The position numbers were made by a program, and so were the translations under genes. A stretch of DNA of 64,000 nt from Siphonodentalium dalli (lineage: Eukaryota; Mollusca; Scaphopoda; Gadilida; Siphonodentaliidae). Below, piece after piece: positions 1-11,250 of the stretch (its first letter is position 1; each line of letters starts with the position of its first letter). The stretch spans positions 213,177,982 to 213,241,981 of the forward strand of contig CP136063.1 of NCBI GenBank assembly GCA_032622095.1, read 5' to 3'. A model generated the notes under the pieces. The model was not told the DNA's origin, did no database searches, and saw only the letters and a program-made list of their open reading frames with translations.

Positions 1-1811
1 TTAATACATTATTTTCATTTTTGCCTCCCGGAAGAAGACAAAATGCATTTTCGATTATATTTTTGGGGAAAAAAACTAAAATTGGGCCAGGAGGTACATT
101 ATGTAATATTGTTACTTTAATGATCGACTGTGTCGATCCAAACATATATATTAGACAAAACCTTAGCAATCTATCAACGTCCGTTGTGTTAATTTCGCAA
201 TTTGGCACATAATCGTGCGTTCTGTGTGCCTTACACCACAGCCTGACGCCTCTCAGCTTCAGGGGGAGGGTTGATTTTTCTGCCTTTGATAATGCGACCA
301 GCAGCGATGAGTGATATATTAGAACGTAGCTAATTGGCAGTAGTTTCCCATGGTATAAAATAATTGTGCATAACCATCTTACTTCTGGTTTTATAAGAAA
401 CGAAAGAATCGTCATATTCTTCTCACCCTAAAAATTATTTGACGACTGTCATTCCGAGATTCAATGGTTACATGTATTACCTTACTCTGGTTATCGCCCC
501 ATTGACAGGTATCAAAATTGGACGAATATCTCTTCTCAAAAGGTGTGAATATAGGCTGTCAAACATGTCGGCTTTATTTAATAAATGACCGATGTTATCA
601 CTAGGTGCCCCAATACAACCACGCGGTACGAAAAAGGTCCGCCTATCTGACAAATCAAACATACGAATTCCGAAAGTTAAGTGTTCTTGCTAACCAAAAA
701 TGTAGGTTTCATAAATTCCCTCTCGAGGCGACACCTTTGTCCATATTTGCCTAGACTATAAGATCACTATTGTTTTCCACTTGGATGTCACATTGTTTTG
801 CCATCTTCGAATCAGCGACTTCGTACTGTGGTATTGACGCGGCGAACTCGCTGTAAACTGAACACCTGGCTTCGGACAAACTGCTCGATCGCAAGCCGCA
901 TTAGCTGGCTGCTTGTACGTTCCGAGTGTTTCGTCTGTGTTGGGTAGGGTACTTGGGTATATAAAGATTCCACGCCAAGATTATAGAACAGTTGTTTAAT
1001 GTTTCAACCTGAATGGCAGAAAACACAGTATAAGATAGAGCAAGTTTTAGACCATTAACATGTTAACCGAAAGTAAATCAAATGCATGTAATATAGTAAA
1101 TGTACAACAAATCCACACACATGTGACATGTCAAAAAGGACTTAATAATACCATTTATGTGTGACAAATGACAATTACCGTTAAATGGCATTGTTTACCA
1201 AATCAATGAAGATTAAATATAAGGTTAAAACAATGACGTGAAATAAACAAATGAATGCGACATTAATAGCTCACTAAGCAATAAATAAAACATCTAATGG
1301 AATGTCCATCAACAAGCTGTCAAATGCTACATGTAGGGGGCAACAATTTTCAGCCACTTTCATTATGACATGGATCAGAAATTAACAATTTGTATCATCG
1401 GGCATATGAGTATCTCGGTTCATAATGAACAGGGACTAATTACAATAGGAAGCTGTTCAATATTCGCTTAATCTGCTCATGTCAAATACTCAGACGTTGG
1501 CGGGACGTAATTGTATAGTTATTGTATCAATTTACAGAATCAATTATCACATGGTAAACATCGCGTAACATCAGGATTGATTCCGATCGTCAAAGTATGC
1601 CTCATTATGCTATCTCAGTGAAAGTTCCCGCCCGCATTGACGGAAAATAAATAATTGGTCGTCTGCAACAGGACCCTTTATAGTACCTCGGATAACACCG
1701 ATCACCGTGTTATACACCGATGTCATAAAGCTGTCAGCTATTGTCTCCGATTACGGTGTGTATACTAAATGGATTATAGCGTTGTTATATTTAACGGTAT
1801 TTTATTTACAG
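1..1811. other. Non-coding stretch before the first lectin exon
   Basis: AT-rich single-copy-looking DNA with only short accidental frames. The one element I would mark is a TATA box (listed separately). No signal-peptide exon for the lectin downstream could be picked out, although one would be expected somewhere here or further upstream. Confidence 0.4.
958..966 (+). promoter_or_regulatory. Candidate TATA box
   Basis: TATATAAAG follows a G-rich run (GGGTAGGGTACTTGGG) and lies 850 bp upstream of the first recognisable lectin exon on the same strand. This fits an animal core promoter for that gene. There is no independent evidence of a transcription start, and TATA-like words are common in AT-rich DNA. 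Confidence 0.25.
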
Positions 1812-1976
1812 ACTACACATACAACGCTCAGTTTGGTTTATGGTTCAGAATTGGAATAAATAACACACAAACATGGCTCGAGAGCAAAGCCCTGTGTGAA
1901 TGTGAACGAGGACATCTGTTTGAGATCAAGAACCAAGTGATGCATGATTGGCTGATTAGTCTCATGACATATACAG
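1812..1976 (+). CDS. C-type lectin domain, N-terminal-half exon
   Basis: A 165 bp internal exon. The acceptor is TTTATTTACAG|AC and the donor is ATACAG|GTGGGT; both junctions are phase 1, the usual phase for extracellular domain exons. The translation includes TWLESKALCECERGHLFEIK, matching the CTLD pattern W-x-E-A-x-x-x-C-x-x-x-G-G-H-L-x-x-I around helix alpha1. The Cys of ALC is the first Cys of the long-range disulfide pair. The exon joins in frame to 3644-3873, giving a Gly codon across the junction and a complete CTLD core of about 130 residues. CTLD proteins are usually secreted or membrane carbohydrate receptors. The usual Cys before the first beta strand is Trp here (GLWFRI). No signal-peptide exon was found. 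Confidence 0.72.
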
Positions 1977-3643
1977 GTGGGTATTGCTATACCAGTATGA
2001 ACCAGTAGTTGATTCATCGAATGGTGTGTAAAACGGTGTGGTAAATGTTGTAGAAGATTCCATAGTACACAACTCGTTGTTTGATTATCAGAATATCGGA
2101 AGCAGCGGTTTTGTGGTTTCCAACAACGTTCGTGTTAGCCCCATCCGGGTGTTAATACAAACAAGAATAACCATTCCGTGAGTTATGTTTGAACACGGAA
2201 CACACGTTCGATGTACCAGTTGTGTGGTATTTGTCACAACTCTTAGATATATTTGCCACGGTTTCACTGACCAATATTGCTCAAAATAAATTTTAAATTA
2301 AGAAGGCGTTGCTAAAATAAAGATATATAACTACGATGTGAACAATGTGAACGATGGACAACCAGTTAAGCTCGTGGAACTATAAGATTGAACTTTCAAT
2401 AATTTAATTTGCCTAATACAATTTATAACATAACAATGAAACAAATGCCACATGTTTTAATCAGACAAAATGAATCTGAATGGATGTCTAGTAAACTCGG
2501 ATTATTTGCAAAACGCAACAAAGTTATCGCACCCATAAGGTGTGGCAGGTATAATATACTGGGCAATCCTCATTAGGAAGTATCTATAATGACTCGTTAA
2601 CACGGTGGAGGAGATAAAATAGATTCATGGCTCCAGAAAATAGACCCATCCATATAGAAGTCATGTTATTGAATGAATATATCTGTACAATTTCATCTTT
2701 ACGTGGAACAGATTAATGAATCAACACATAAACTTACTGTTGAAACTGTAACTTGTTTAATGAAGTCATTTGAGATATCATTCTAAATGATTTATGAACA
2801 ATTATTACACACTTAGCCGTGATTTATAATGATTTATCGGTGAATTAAAAGTGATAATATCACACCTGTGAATTTCTTCAATTTCTTCAATGCTTGCACT
2901 ATGTTTGGCAGACATAACTCATGGATATACAAACTGAGTTGTGAGAAAAAATGCTGAAAACGTATGATAACTACTGCTTCGCTCACATATGGAGCCTCGC
3001 ATATATAACACAATACATTGGCCTAACAATATTTAGTTGCCCGTGTAAGCCAGTGCATTATCTTATATATGCGAGGCTCCCTATGGGATACTCGCATATA
3101 TAAGAGAATGCACTGCCACCAGGGACTTTCCTAGGGGGTACCAACTGGGTGCGAGGCCATACATGTTTAAGATATATACATATCAACAAGTTAACAATAT
3201 ATTGAGCGAAAGGCACCAAAAAGCTCAAATGTAAAACATAATATAATCCTGGTTCGGAATGCGGAGTCGAAAAAACAATTTGTACAATTCCGGAATTTGA
3301 AATCGGTGACGAGTAGTTAGAATTGGTATTCCGAGTCGGGGAATAAACAACCGGCAAAAATTCGCAGTCGAAAAATCGCGAACTCTGATTGAAACACTTA
3401 GAACATTCGATTTACTTGTTACTTTTAATTTCCAACTATTGGACTTTGAGTCATGAAATGTCCAACTATTGAAAATGAAGATCCTCATTTGGGGTGAGAC
3501 ATCCCCTGTCGGTACGTGCCTGACTGTCACAGTATATTTAATGTTGGTCCAGCGCTGCTCCCGTCATGGACAGGTTAGCATGGGTTATATCGTCGTCTAT
3601 AACTAGTATCGCGAAGCCATCTTGTCTTCCTTAACTTTTTCAG
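1977..3643 (+). other. Presumed lectin intron
   Basis: The interval between the two phase-1 lectin exons starts GTGGGT and ends TTTTTCAG, with a pyrimidine-rich stretch before the AG. It holds a hairpin transposon remnant at 2985-3115 and, at about 3380-3540, sequence resembling the 42.4-43.3 kb dispersed repeat. No further CTLD exon is needed, because the two flanking exons together already cover the fold. Confidence 0.5.
2985..3115. mobile_element. Deleted copy of the TATATATGCGAG hairpin MITE
   Basis: It contains the same hairpin as at 21.2 kb and 26.6 kb. CAGTGCATTATCTTATATAT and GCGAGG pair with GCATATATAAGAGAATGCACTG, and a further inverted half lies at 2990-3025 (GAGCCTCGCATATATAA). 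The loop reads GCTCCCTATGGGATA instead of the CGACCATAGGTCG seen in the other copies, and the terminal CCCTGTGCC is lost. It is a diverged, internally deleted relative. Confidence 0.55.
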
Positions 3644-3873
3644 GTGGTCACATGTTATACTATATTGACGGTAACGACCAAGCAAGCTTTCGGGATTGGA
3701 AGAATAGAAATGGCTACCCTCTGTGGAAGTCAGCTGACCTCAGTCAAGATAACTCCGGTGGCAATCAGCGTTGCATGACCATTGTGTATCAATCAACCGG
3801 GCCTAAGATGAACGATTACGACTGTGACGTCGCACATGCGACACACACAATCAGATATGTTTGTGAACTCTGA
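3644..3873 (+). CDS. C-type lectin domain, C-terminal exon with stop
   Basis: This exon follows the acceptor TTTTTCAG|GT in phase 1 and ends with a TGA. The translation begins GHMLYYIDGNDQ, the equivalent of the CTLD WIGL/W-x-D-G strand. It continues to NQRCMTI (third Cys), MNDYDCD (the WND-C motif with Met replacing Trp) and RYVCEL (last Cys, normally I-C-E). The CTLD disulfide cysteines are therefore present across the two exons. The Ca-site-2 tripeptide (EPN or QPD) is absent; the loop reads SQDNSGG. Classical mannose- or galactose-type binding is thus doubtful. A close homologue of this exon lies on the other strand at 38006-38232. No AATAAA was seen just downstream. Confidence 0.78.
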
Positions 3874-4009
3874 GGTGTTTTGAAACTCATTGAAGAGTGT
3901 GCTAAATGTGCATGCATTACGAACATTACGTGTCAGTATCATTGTTACTATTTTGGTACAACTATCTATGTCACCATGGGGATAATGCTAATGACGTTGC
4001 CACATCCAA

Positions 4010-4710
4010 TAGTATGGTCGTATAGAATCTCTGGTACAACATATCCAAAATCCGCTAAAATCCGCTTTGGGAAAAATCCAGGATCCAACATGGCGTCCAA
4101 CATGGCCGCCCTTAGTCAAAAGAGACTCTGACTGAGATTAATTCGATTATAGTGAGAACAAATGTTGCCATATGTATACAAATGTAAACATTTTTGAAAT
4201 TTTTGCCTAATATCTTAAAGATCAGTTCCTGTTGTTTGATAATGGTTCAGACTGGCGACTTTGATTAGTCTTATTCATGTTAATTCAGCATTGCGGCAAT
4301 GAAAGATACCATAAATGGGGTGCCAGACTCATCCACACCCTCAAAAGTTCGATTTCACAGAATGCGGTATAAAATTTCACAAAAATCGCCATTGGGTTTC
4401 CAGTCATATATCAACAAGAAATGGACAGAACTGTACAATGTAAGTTGGGCATACCATTATCTATGAATACTCCAATTCAATGAAACCCAAATTGGCGCTT
4501 TGTGTCAAAATGGCTGCCAAAATGGCGGTCAAAATATGGAAAATGGCGGATATTTAGTATGGTCGTCGGAGGGTTAGACCCAGAAGAAATTGGCATAGAA
4601 GCGGTTTTGGTGTCATTCGACGCTGGAGAATCTCATGTATAACATATCCAAAATCAGCTAAAATCCGCTTTGGGGGAAATTCAGAATTCAAGATGGCGTC
4701 CAACATGGTC
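4010..4710 (+). repeat. Dispersed repeat with AATCCGC and ATGGCG core, + copy
   Basis: The phrase ATATCCAAAATCCGCTAAAA followed by TCCGCTTTGGG and GGATCCAACATGGCGTCCAA occurs at 4040-4100 and again, diverged, at 4640-4700, so the unit is about 590 bp and partly tandem. The same family is present in inverse orientation at 16080-16750, including the marker GTCGGAGGGTTAGACCCAGA. It does not encode a protein I recognise. Confidence 0.6.
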
Positions 4711-6815
4711 GCCAATAATAATGAAAATAGCAAATAGGTAGTTATTCACGAAAACCCACACGACAAAACGCCAATTCGGCACCAATATACATAATTGATT
4801 GAAATTGTTGAAATTTAAGTTCTGCTCGGAGGAAAGCCGAAACAACACAACAACACTTCTGTTGTGAGCTAACGATGCCAGACTCATTAAACAAGTTGCC
4901 AATAATATCTACTACCACAATGATTTCAGCGCGATATGCTCCAACGAACCAGTATCTACTGCAGGATCCAACACCATGTCCACTTATTATGAGGGACTAT
5001 CTGGAAATTAATTAGAAAGAAATTAAATTGCGCACGAATCTGGATTATTTGAAAACACAGTGTCAATATTTCTACTTATAACGACTATTCGGAACGTTTC
5101 CAGCAAATACATGGGCATCGGTGGTCTAGTCCGGAAGCATCAGGCTATAATGCATCACCCAGTGATGGCGAAGCTGGAAAGTGGAAAGGACAGGAAGGAA
5201 GAGCGAATAATATGGGGGTTACTTAATGGGTGGGCAAGTTGGTTATCGGAGCTAGGTAGTTTCAAAGTAAAATTATTTTCTTCAATATCAAGAGGAAAAA
5301 TGAAAATTCCGCACGTACATTGTATACCCTTCACACTCCATGTGACATTTCCGTGTCATGCGACTGAGGGTATATACATGTGGGTAGAAACATTCTAGTA
5401 AATATATAGACACACCGATATCTACTACACATTGAGTGAATTTCATCAATGATATGATGACACGGTGTGCGCCACGGCTGGATCTGACCCGTAGGCGTAA
5501 ACGTATCAACCATTTAGCTTGATGAACTGGTATTTCAAGGTTGTCATTAGATAGAAATGCCACATGAACATGGTGATCAACAACATGCTTGTCAAAGAAA
5601 TGTGAACAATGAATATGTACTTTTCCGGATGCTAGACAATCAAACTGCCACATAAGGCTTTCATACATGGTGATCAGAGCACGAAATATGTGCAAATTAA
5701 TGACATGAAAACTATCTCATGCAGACGACGTACTCTAGACCTACACCCAACGTCATTTCCTATTAACTTTTACTGTTTGTACAGACGGTTTCGAGTTTTG
5801 AAAATCACGCTTGTCCAAGAAGACCTCCACAGACTTGCTGGTTCGAAGGTGTAAACAATGTATGGCGATAGTTTCCTCATACATATATGTATTTGGCACA
5901 CGTATTTTCTAGGACATAAGACATCACCAATCACCGGAGAGTTGATATCTGGGAAGAGATAAGAGTAAAACCACTTTTCGTACATGTCGAAATGTCGTTT
6001 AGCGGAAATTTATAGTCAATATGTTTTACTTTCTATGAAAACCGTCAACTAAAGAGTTTTTTTTCAGTGTATCTCAACCTAGCTATAAATCGGACACGTT
6101 CCTGTTTTGGTAACCTTCTTAAGAGGTTGGAGAATATGATTTTTCATACATATTCCAGATTAAAACAATACTGTATTCAATAAGAGATAGATATGCACGT
6201 AAAATCTTTTTTCGTAAATGAATCAAAGAGCAAATATCCTATTTATGACTTCTATTGTTGTCCGGGGGGCATATTGGATGCCATCTCTGATCTTAAAGTC
6301 TTCCCAAAGCTCATTTTATCAGATATCCGATAGGTATTCTGAAGTCAAAATCGCTCTCTGCTTACTTATTCTGTATCAACCTCTTTTGCGACTATCGAGA
6401 CCGTGTACCGTAAGTGAAACGAAATGATGGCCGAGCCCGAATAGTTAATATTTGCCAACCCGCTGGAAGCCACCAAAAGATTGAAAATAAATAGTTTTGA
6501 TGAATATAAGCCACATAGATTAGCCAACTATCGACTGCATCCACCACTCACAACTTCCATTGTATGACAAGCTGGGCAGAGTCTACCATTTTCGTTTTGG
6601 AAGCCATATTAGATAAAATTTATTGCTTATTTTGGTCCATTTGAGATGGAATGTTCACAAATAAAAGAAACGCTCAATTATTTTGTAGACAAGATCTACT
6701 CATCCATAATATCCAATGTGACCAGAGCCCCAAAGCCGTTTTTGGTTAAATTTCATACCTCATTCGTTAGAACTTATTAGTGAAGGCCCGGAGTAAACTA
6801 TGACCTAAACGATTG
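4711..6815. other. No recognisable gene
   Basis: AT-rich sequence with short frames on both strands (the longest is 135 codons at 5288-5695 on the - strand, without domain-like composition or splice support). I see no repeat boundary or RNA gene. Confidence 0.4.
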
Positions 6816-6929
6816 CTGCTGCATACACGCCGGTTTGGCCTCAAAACATGCATTATGGAAGTACATTGGAAGTATGGGTACATATTTCTACTGCCCTATT
6901 GTCTTCCGACATCAAAGGAGATCAAAGGA

Positions 6930-7260
6930 AAGTACCCCGCCCCCGCACCGTATGACGTAACGACGCTGTTTAAGTATGTAAACAAAGAAGATCAAAGTAC
7001 CACCGCCCCCGCACCGTATGACGTAGTGACGCGTGGATGTTTGAGTATACACGAGTGGGTGTGGGTATTTGTATACGCCACGGGTGTGGGGGGGGGGGGG
7101 GTCCTTCAGTATATGGATGTATACTTCACGGGCGTGGGTGTGGCTCCTTGAGAATGGTTGTATACGCTTTCGGGCCCTTGATAACGGTACAATGGGCAAC
7201 CGTATACTTCCGTCATCGAAGTACGTCGTGTATACTGTTCGTCAAGTACGAAGTATATTT
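6930..7260 (+). promoter_or_regulatory. GTATAC / CACCC / CRE-like array in the left arm
   Basis: Six copies of the palindrome GTATAC lie at 7045, 7071, 7119, 7160, 7202 and 7230, interleaved with GGGTGTGG or GGGCGTGG boxes. Just upstream is a duplicated block CCGCACCGTATGACGTA (a CRE/ATF-like TGACGTA core) at about 6945 and 7010. The array ends at a TATA-like AGTATATTTAAC (7251-7262). The arrangement looks like a compact enhancer or promoter, or protein-binding sites of a replication or transposition origin. The mirror copy is at 15390-15730. The function is inferred. Confidence 0.4.
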
Positions 7261-8040
7261 AACAACGAAGGTGTAATGAGTCATTACAATCTAACGCAAT
7301 CCCTTACTTCCGGCGCAACGCCTGAGTCATTGGAATCTGATGCAATACTTCCAGATGAACCCTACCGGCTGACTCCACGCTCATTGGCCCCGCAGTTCTG
7401 GAACCTTCTCCGATATCTCCAATTTTCTGGACCCTATTAAAAATCACTTTATAATTGCAAAGGCATAGTACATGATCCCTTTACGTTTCATACCTGTGTC
7501 GTATGTGGTTCCTTTAATTTGATACCTGTAATCGAATTCTCAGGAAGAAATCAAACTGTACCAGGGGTAAAACACATGTCAATATCCAATAAAGTAAATC
7601 ACAGCGATATGTTTCCGTACACAACACAACAGGCAGACAGATTCTCGAAGCTTCATAATTAAACACACGTTTAAGTCATTAACTGCCACGATACATATCA
7701 ACATGTCTGTTATTGAAAAATGCATGTTCCTAACGGCTTCTGTGCAAGGGGTTTGTGAATAGAGTGGTGTATGAGACCATCACTTCATAGATTTTCCTAG
7801 CTATCCAACTTCAAGCATTTATGAAGTATGTAGGGACACAGATCATTATACATTTTCACAAACAGAGGCACACTAATCGGTCCAGACTGGTACACTATTC
7901 TCTTGAATTCCACATCTGTTAATACTATTTATTAAAATCTATCTCTTCTGGTGCTCTATATGCTTTCTTTAATCGTTCTGCCTTACAAATCTTTACATAT
8001 TACGTAAAAACTCAACTCAATTATTGAATACTTCTCACAA

Positions 8041-8130
8041 CTACCCCCTCTCCCAGCATCTCATCCCCTTTATCTCTCTCTCTTCTCTCTATCTCTCTCT
8101 CTCGTCCTCTCTATGTCTCTCTCTCTCTGG
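8041..8130. repeat. CT microsatellite in the left arm
   Basis: A run of CTCTCT interrupted by a few other bases (TCTCTCTCTC, CTCGTCCTCTCTATG). Its mirror image is the GAGAGA tract at 11901-11990 in the right arm, with the same interruptions, which supports true homology of the arms. Confidence 0.8.
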
Positions 8131-9130
8131 TGTATCCCTGTAAACAAATTCTCAGAAATCGTTTAGCGCCTTGGCCATATATATTTCAACATATCCAATA
8201 ATACATATGCAGATCACCTCTAGGAAACAAGAATTTTCTAGAATGTGGAAAAACAATAACAGAGCGTATATTCTCCTATAATAGAATATTCTCAAAGTCA
8301 TCACGTGACCTGACAGTTGGGCAGTAAACTCATTAGAATCGAAAGCACTTGTATCACATGATCTGCCAATGCATTTGGAATGTTCGCCATGCCATCATAA
8401 TATAAGCTTCAGTTTGAATCGCCCCAGTCCATGGTCCCATAACATGTTCTCATTTGAAGACATTTGAAGAGCGTCTGGTTTAATTTCATGGTAAAGTATT
8501 GCACAATCATTCACAGAATAGATTAATGGAATCATTCTGCAATTTTCGAAGCTTAACATTCTCCAGCCATTAATTGCTCTGCTGTTTGAATCCACATTAT
8601 TAAAAAGATTAAAATCTCTCGACTGATGCGCTATAACCTTCATCACAAACACATGTCATTAAGTGTTCTGACAGAGGCAACAAAGCTAATGTCTCGTCTT
8701 TCTTCCCTCGAAATATATTAAACCCTCGAGTTATCTACCTTCTTGAATATTCCCCTTTAGTAAAGTAAATGATCTGTATACAGGTAATATTACTTTCATG
8801 GTCGTATGTAACCAAACGAGGCCCATCTCATACTCTAGCAAACATAAAACACATGTGTTGAGAATATCAAGGAGTAGCGGAAGAAAGAGAGAGGGGCAGA
8901 GAGAGAGCCAGACGTAGATGTGTGTTGTTTTATGTCTATATATTTCATACACATACAGTAATGCCCTAATTAATCGACCCCTTATCCACAACAGAATTAT
9001 TGGTATTTTCATGATTTAGTCGGAAATATGGCTTGCTGCCATTAATCGGAAAGCTCTCACTGGGTTATGTGTGTTTTATAACCTTGGAGACGTTCGTACC
9101 GATGTTTGGTGCTGCTAGTAAATAACCAAT

Positions 9131-9375
9131 ACTTACTTCAGGTGCAACACCTGAGTCATTGGAATTTCAATGCAATCCCTGGGTGAACCCTAACGGCTCA
9201 CTCCCCGCTCATTGGACACATGTAATCTTCAACCACGCAATTTTTCTGGAACATGCTACATGTGGAAACATTCTATTTGACTAGTATTGAAAATTCCTTC
9301 TTAATTCCAATGGCATTGTATATGGTCCGTTTAAAATACCTGTATGTGGCCCCTTTAATATATGTATCCCGACTA
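9131..9375 (+). repeat. Diverged direct copy of arm segment 7298-7540
   Basis: Shared words in the same order are CTGAGTCATTGGAAT, GATGCAAT or CAATGCAAT, GTGAACCCTA, CGCTCATTGG, ATTTTCTGGA, GGCAT-GTA-ATGGTCC and TGTATGTGG-CCTTTAAT. This copy is far more diverged than the two arms are from each other, so it is either an older duplication inside the element or a relic of an earlier terminal repeat. Confidence 0.6.
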
Positions 9376-9759
9376 ACGGTACACTGTTATTTCAATGGCA
9401 AACTTGATTAAATCATCTCTAACAATCGTTAACTACCACTTTACAATAGTATATAATCGAACTATCAGGAATCAATCAACGCCTTACCCATATATATTTG
9501 AACATACAACTGAACGCATTTTGGGTCACATACATTAAATGTACACATCACTTATGCATTTAAATCTAATTCGGCGTATCCATCAATACAAACGCTCTTT
9601 ATTTCCAAAATTGTCTCAATACCCCCTCGTTTTAATATAGATTTTAGCTATATGCTTTAATTCATATAAAATTGACGCAAATCTATGTTAAACGACAGCA
9701 GCATTATAACAGAGTAGCCACTTACCTTCAAGTAAAAACAAGTACCATTGTGTTCTCAT

Positions 9760-10185
9760 TTTCTATCTTATCATAATGAAATTTGTCACGTGCGTGCCAG
9801 ACGTCACTTAGAGGTAAGCACCATATTTTGGTTCGAATATTCTCAATAACATGGCCGCCAGCCTATTTTGAATTTTAGATATTTAAAAAAAAAATGTCAT
9901 GTCAGGCTTATTTTCTCGTCGAACCACGGGGGTTGCTATCCGTCACTTAGCGGACATCGTCACATATGGGGGACGAATCGGTTGAGAAATATGGCCTCCA
10001 GTGGTCATCTTTTATTTAAGTCATAAATGCACTTCGAATTTTAAAGTGTCATAGTGGGCTCATTTTTCCACCAATCGTTATGAAATTTGGCGAGTACGTG
10101 CCCGACGTCACTCAGATGTTATCACGAGATTTTAGTTCGAATCATACGAAAAACATGGCCGCTATTTTGTTTTAAGTCATAAAAC
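9760..10185 (+). repeat. Two direct copies of an AACATGGCCGC module
   Basis: Copies at 9760-9885 and 10065-10185 share ATGAAATTTG, a CGTGCC(A/C)GACGTCACT word, TTCGAAT and AACATGGCCGC in the same order. The module is of the same general kind as the tandem array at 57.1-58.05 kb (ATGAAATTTGTC ... AACATGGCTGCC), so it is a dispersed repeat rather than a gene. Confidence 0.5.
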
Positions 10186-10369
10186 TACAGAAGGAGGTGT
10201 AGAGTTTGGTCGTGGTATTTCTCAAGTCATTCTCATTCTGTAGTGTTATTACAAACTCACAAGATAATCGAGGAAGGTCATGCCAGAGAATAATTTCGAC
10301 ATGGTTTACTACACGTGGGTAGGCTTTTCCATAGCAGTAAAACTGAACGCATCTTTTAAAAATTCACAC

Positions 10370-10405
10370 ATTTTATTATTTATTAAACACAATACATTTA
10401 TTCCA
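10370..10405 (-). terminator. Polyadenylation signals of the PC4-like gene
   Basis: On the - strand, GGAATAAATG lies about 20 bp after the stop codon and TTAATAAATAATAAAATG about 40-50 bp after it. Clustered AATAAA words so close to a stop favour a real compact transcription unit over a chance frame. Confidence 0.45.
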
Positions 10406-10423
10406 TTAAATAATAATTACAGT

Positions 10424-10894
10424 TTAAAACGAATCAGGTGTATATATTTTGCATAATTCCGGTGAACAGAAACTACACATTAAAAAGCCAAGCTGATTTT
10501 GTTTATGATCCTCTTGCATGTAGCAGGGTACTAAAGTTTGTAGTTCCGGTACAGCCACAGTGACGTCATTAATGGTGGACATCAACTGTTCAAATTCTGA
10601 GTGGCTAAGAGTTACACCTGTCTTCGTAGGGCAAAGTCTCTCACTGTCTTTCGGGTAGAATAATTTTCTGATGTGTACAACACTGTGTTTATGATCATAA
10701 GTCACGTGTTCTTTATGTCCGATATGTATCCTTTCCAAAGAAGATCTGCTTTGTAAATGTTCATACACTTTCTGCGCGTTATCAGCTAATTCCAGCCACT
10801 GTTGTAATCTCAGGCAGGCGCCGAATTTAGTCGGGAACTTCCCCTCGTTCCATATTCTGATGTCTATATTTTTTATGCTTTTATATTCTAAGTC
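10424..10894 (-). CDS. Tandem PC4-like (p15 coactivator) domain protein, 3' exon
   Basis: An open frame of 156 codons. It opens directly after a candidate acceptor (CAAACACTTAG|GAC at 10895) and ends at a stop followed within about 60 bp by several AATAAA signals. It carries two PC4-like modules. Module 1, about residues 3-47, reads YKSIKNIDIRIWNEGKF, then PTKFG, LRLQQW. Module 2, about 57-118, reads HIGHKEHVTY, VVHIRKLFYPKDSERLCPTK, GVTLSHSEFEQL, matching the family pattern V-x-I-R ... P-(G/T)-(K/R)-x-G-(I/V)-x-L. Human PC4 binds single-stranded DNA and assists Pol II as a dimer of one module per chain. A tandem pair in one chain could mimic that dimer. The tail has CSFC and a further Cys. 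An in-frame GTG at 10766-10768 is not a credible start. The N terminus is probably in an upstream exon. Confidence 0.65.
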   Translation of the reverse strand, partial: DLEYKSIKNIDIRIWNEGKFPTKFGACLRLQQWLELADNAQKVYEHLQSRSSLERIHIGHKEHVTYDHKHSVVHIRKLFYPKDSERLCPTKTGVTLSHSEFEQLMSTINDVTVAVPELQTLVPCYMQEDHKQNQLGFLMCSFCSPELCKIYTPDSF

Positions 10895-11250
10895 CTAAGT
10901 GTTTGGTGAAAATTTTAGAATTCATGGTATCGTTTCGATGAACGCTGAACTGAACATGTCGGAGACACGTGGATGTATTACGTTTATACCCTATATGACG
11001 TCATTGGGCGGTCCCATCACAACCGTTTCAAAGTATATAATCCAATCAGATTGCCCCCGGAATCGCATTAGCCAAATATGGAAGGGCCAATCATGTATCG
11101 ATCAGAGGGAACTCTCAGACAGTGGCTCGGAAGTACATTAGCTAAATACAGAATAAAGGGGTTTCGTGGTAAACTGACTCGGCCTATAGGAAGGGCCGGA
11201 AATGACACGCAACTGTGATTCAGGGTATTCACAACGCAGGTATGAATCAT

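Larger units (their letters stand above)
6816..8341 (+). repeat. Left arm of a long inverted-repeat element
   Basis: The arm runs from CTGCTGCATACACGCC to about TCATTAGAATCG. It is mirrored on the opposite strand by 14984-15833 plus 11693-12372. By eye the arms are near identical over long stretches, including low-complexity tracts. The flank is ATTG before the left arm and ATTG after the right arm, a possible 4 bp target duplication. Frames of 112 and 123 codons appear in both arms but read through GTATAC and CACCC repeats and low-complexity runs, so I take them as non-coding. Confidence 0.8.

Noticed and set aside
6813-7440. Overlapping frames of 112-123 codons in the arm, repeated at 15215-15840
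   Set aside because: They are duplicated only because the arms are; they read through poly-G, GTATAC and CACCC arrays in several frames and have no domain character.
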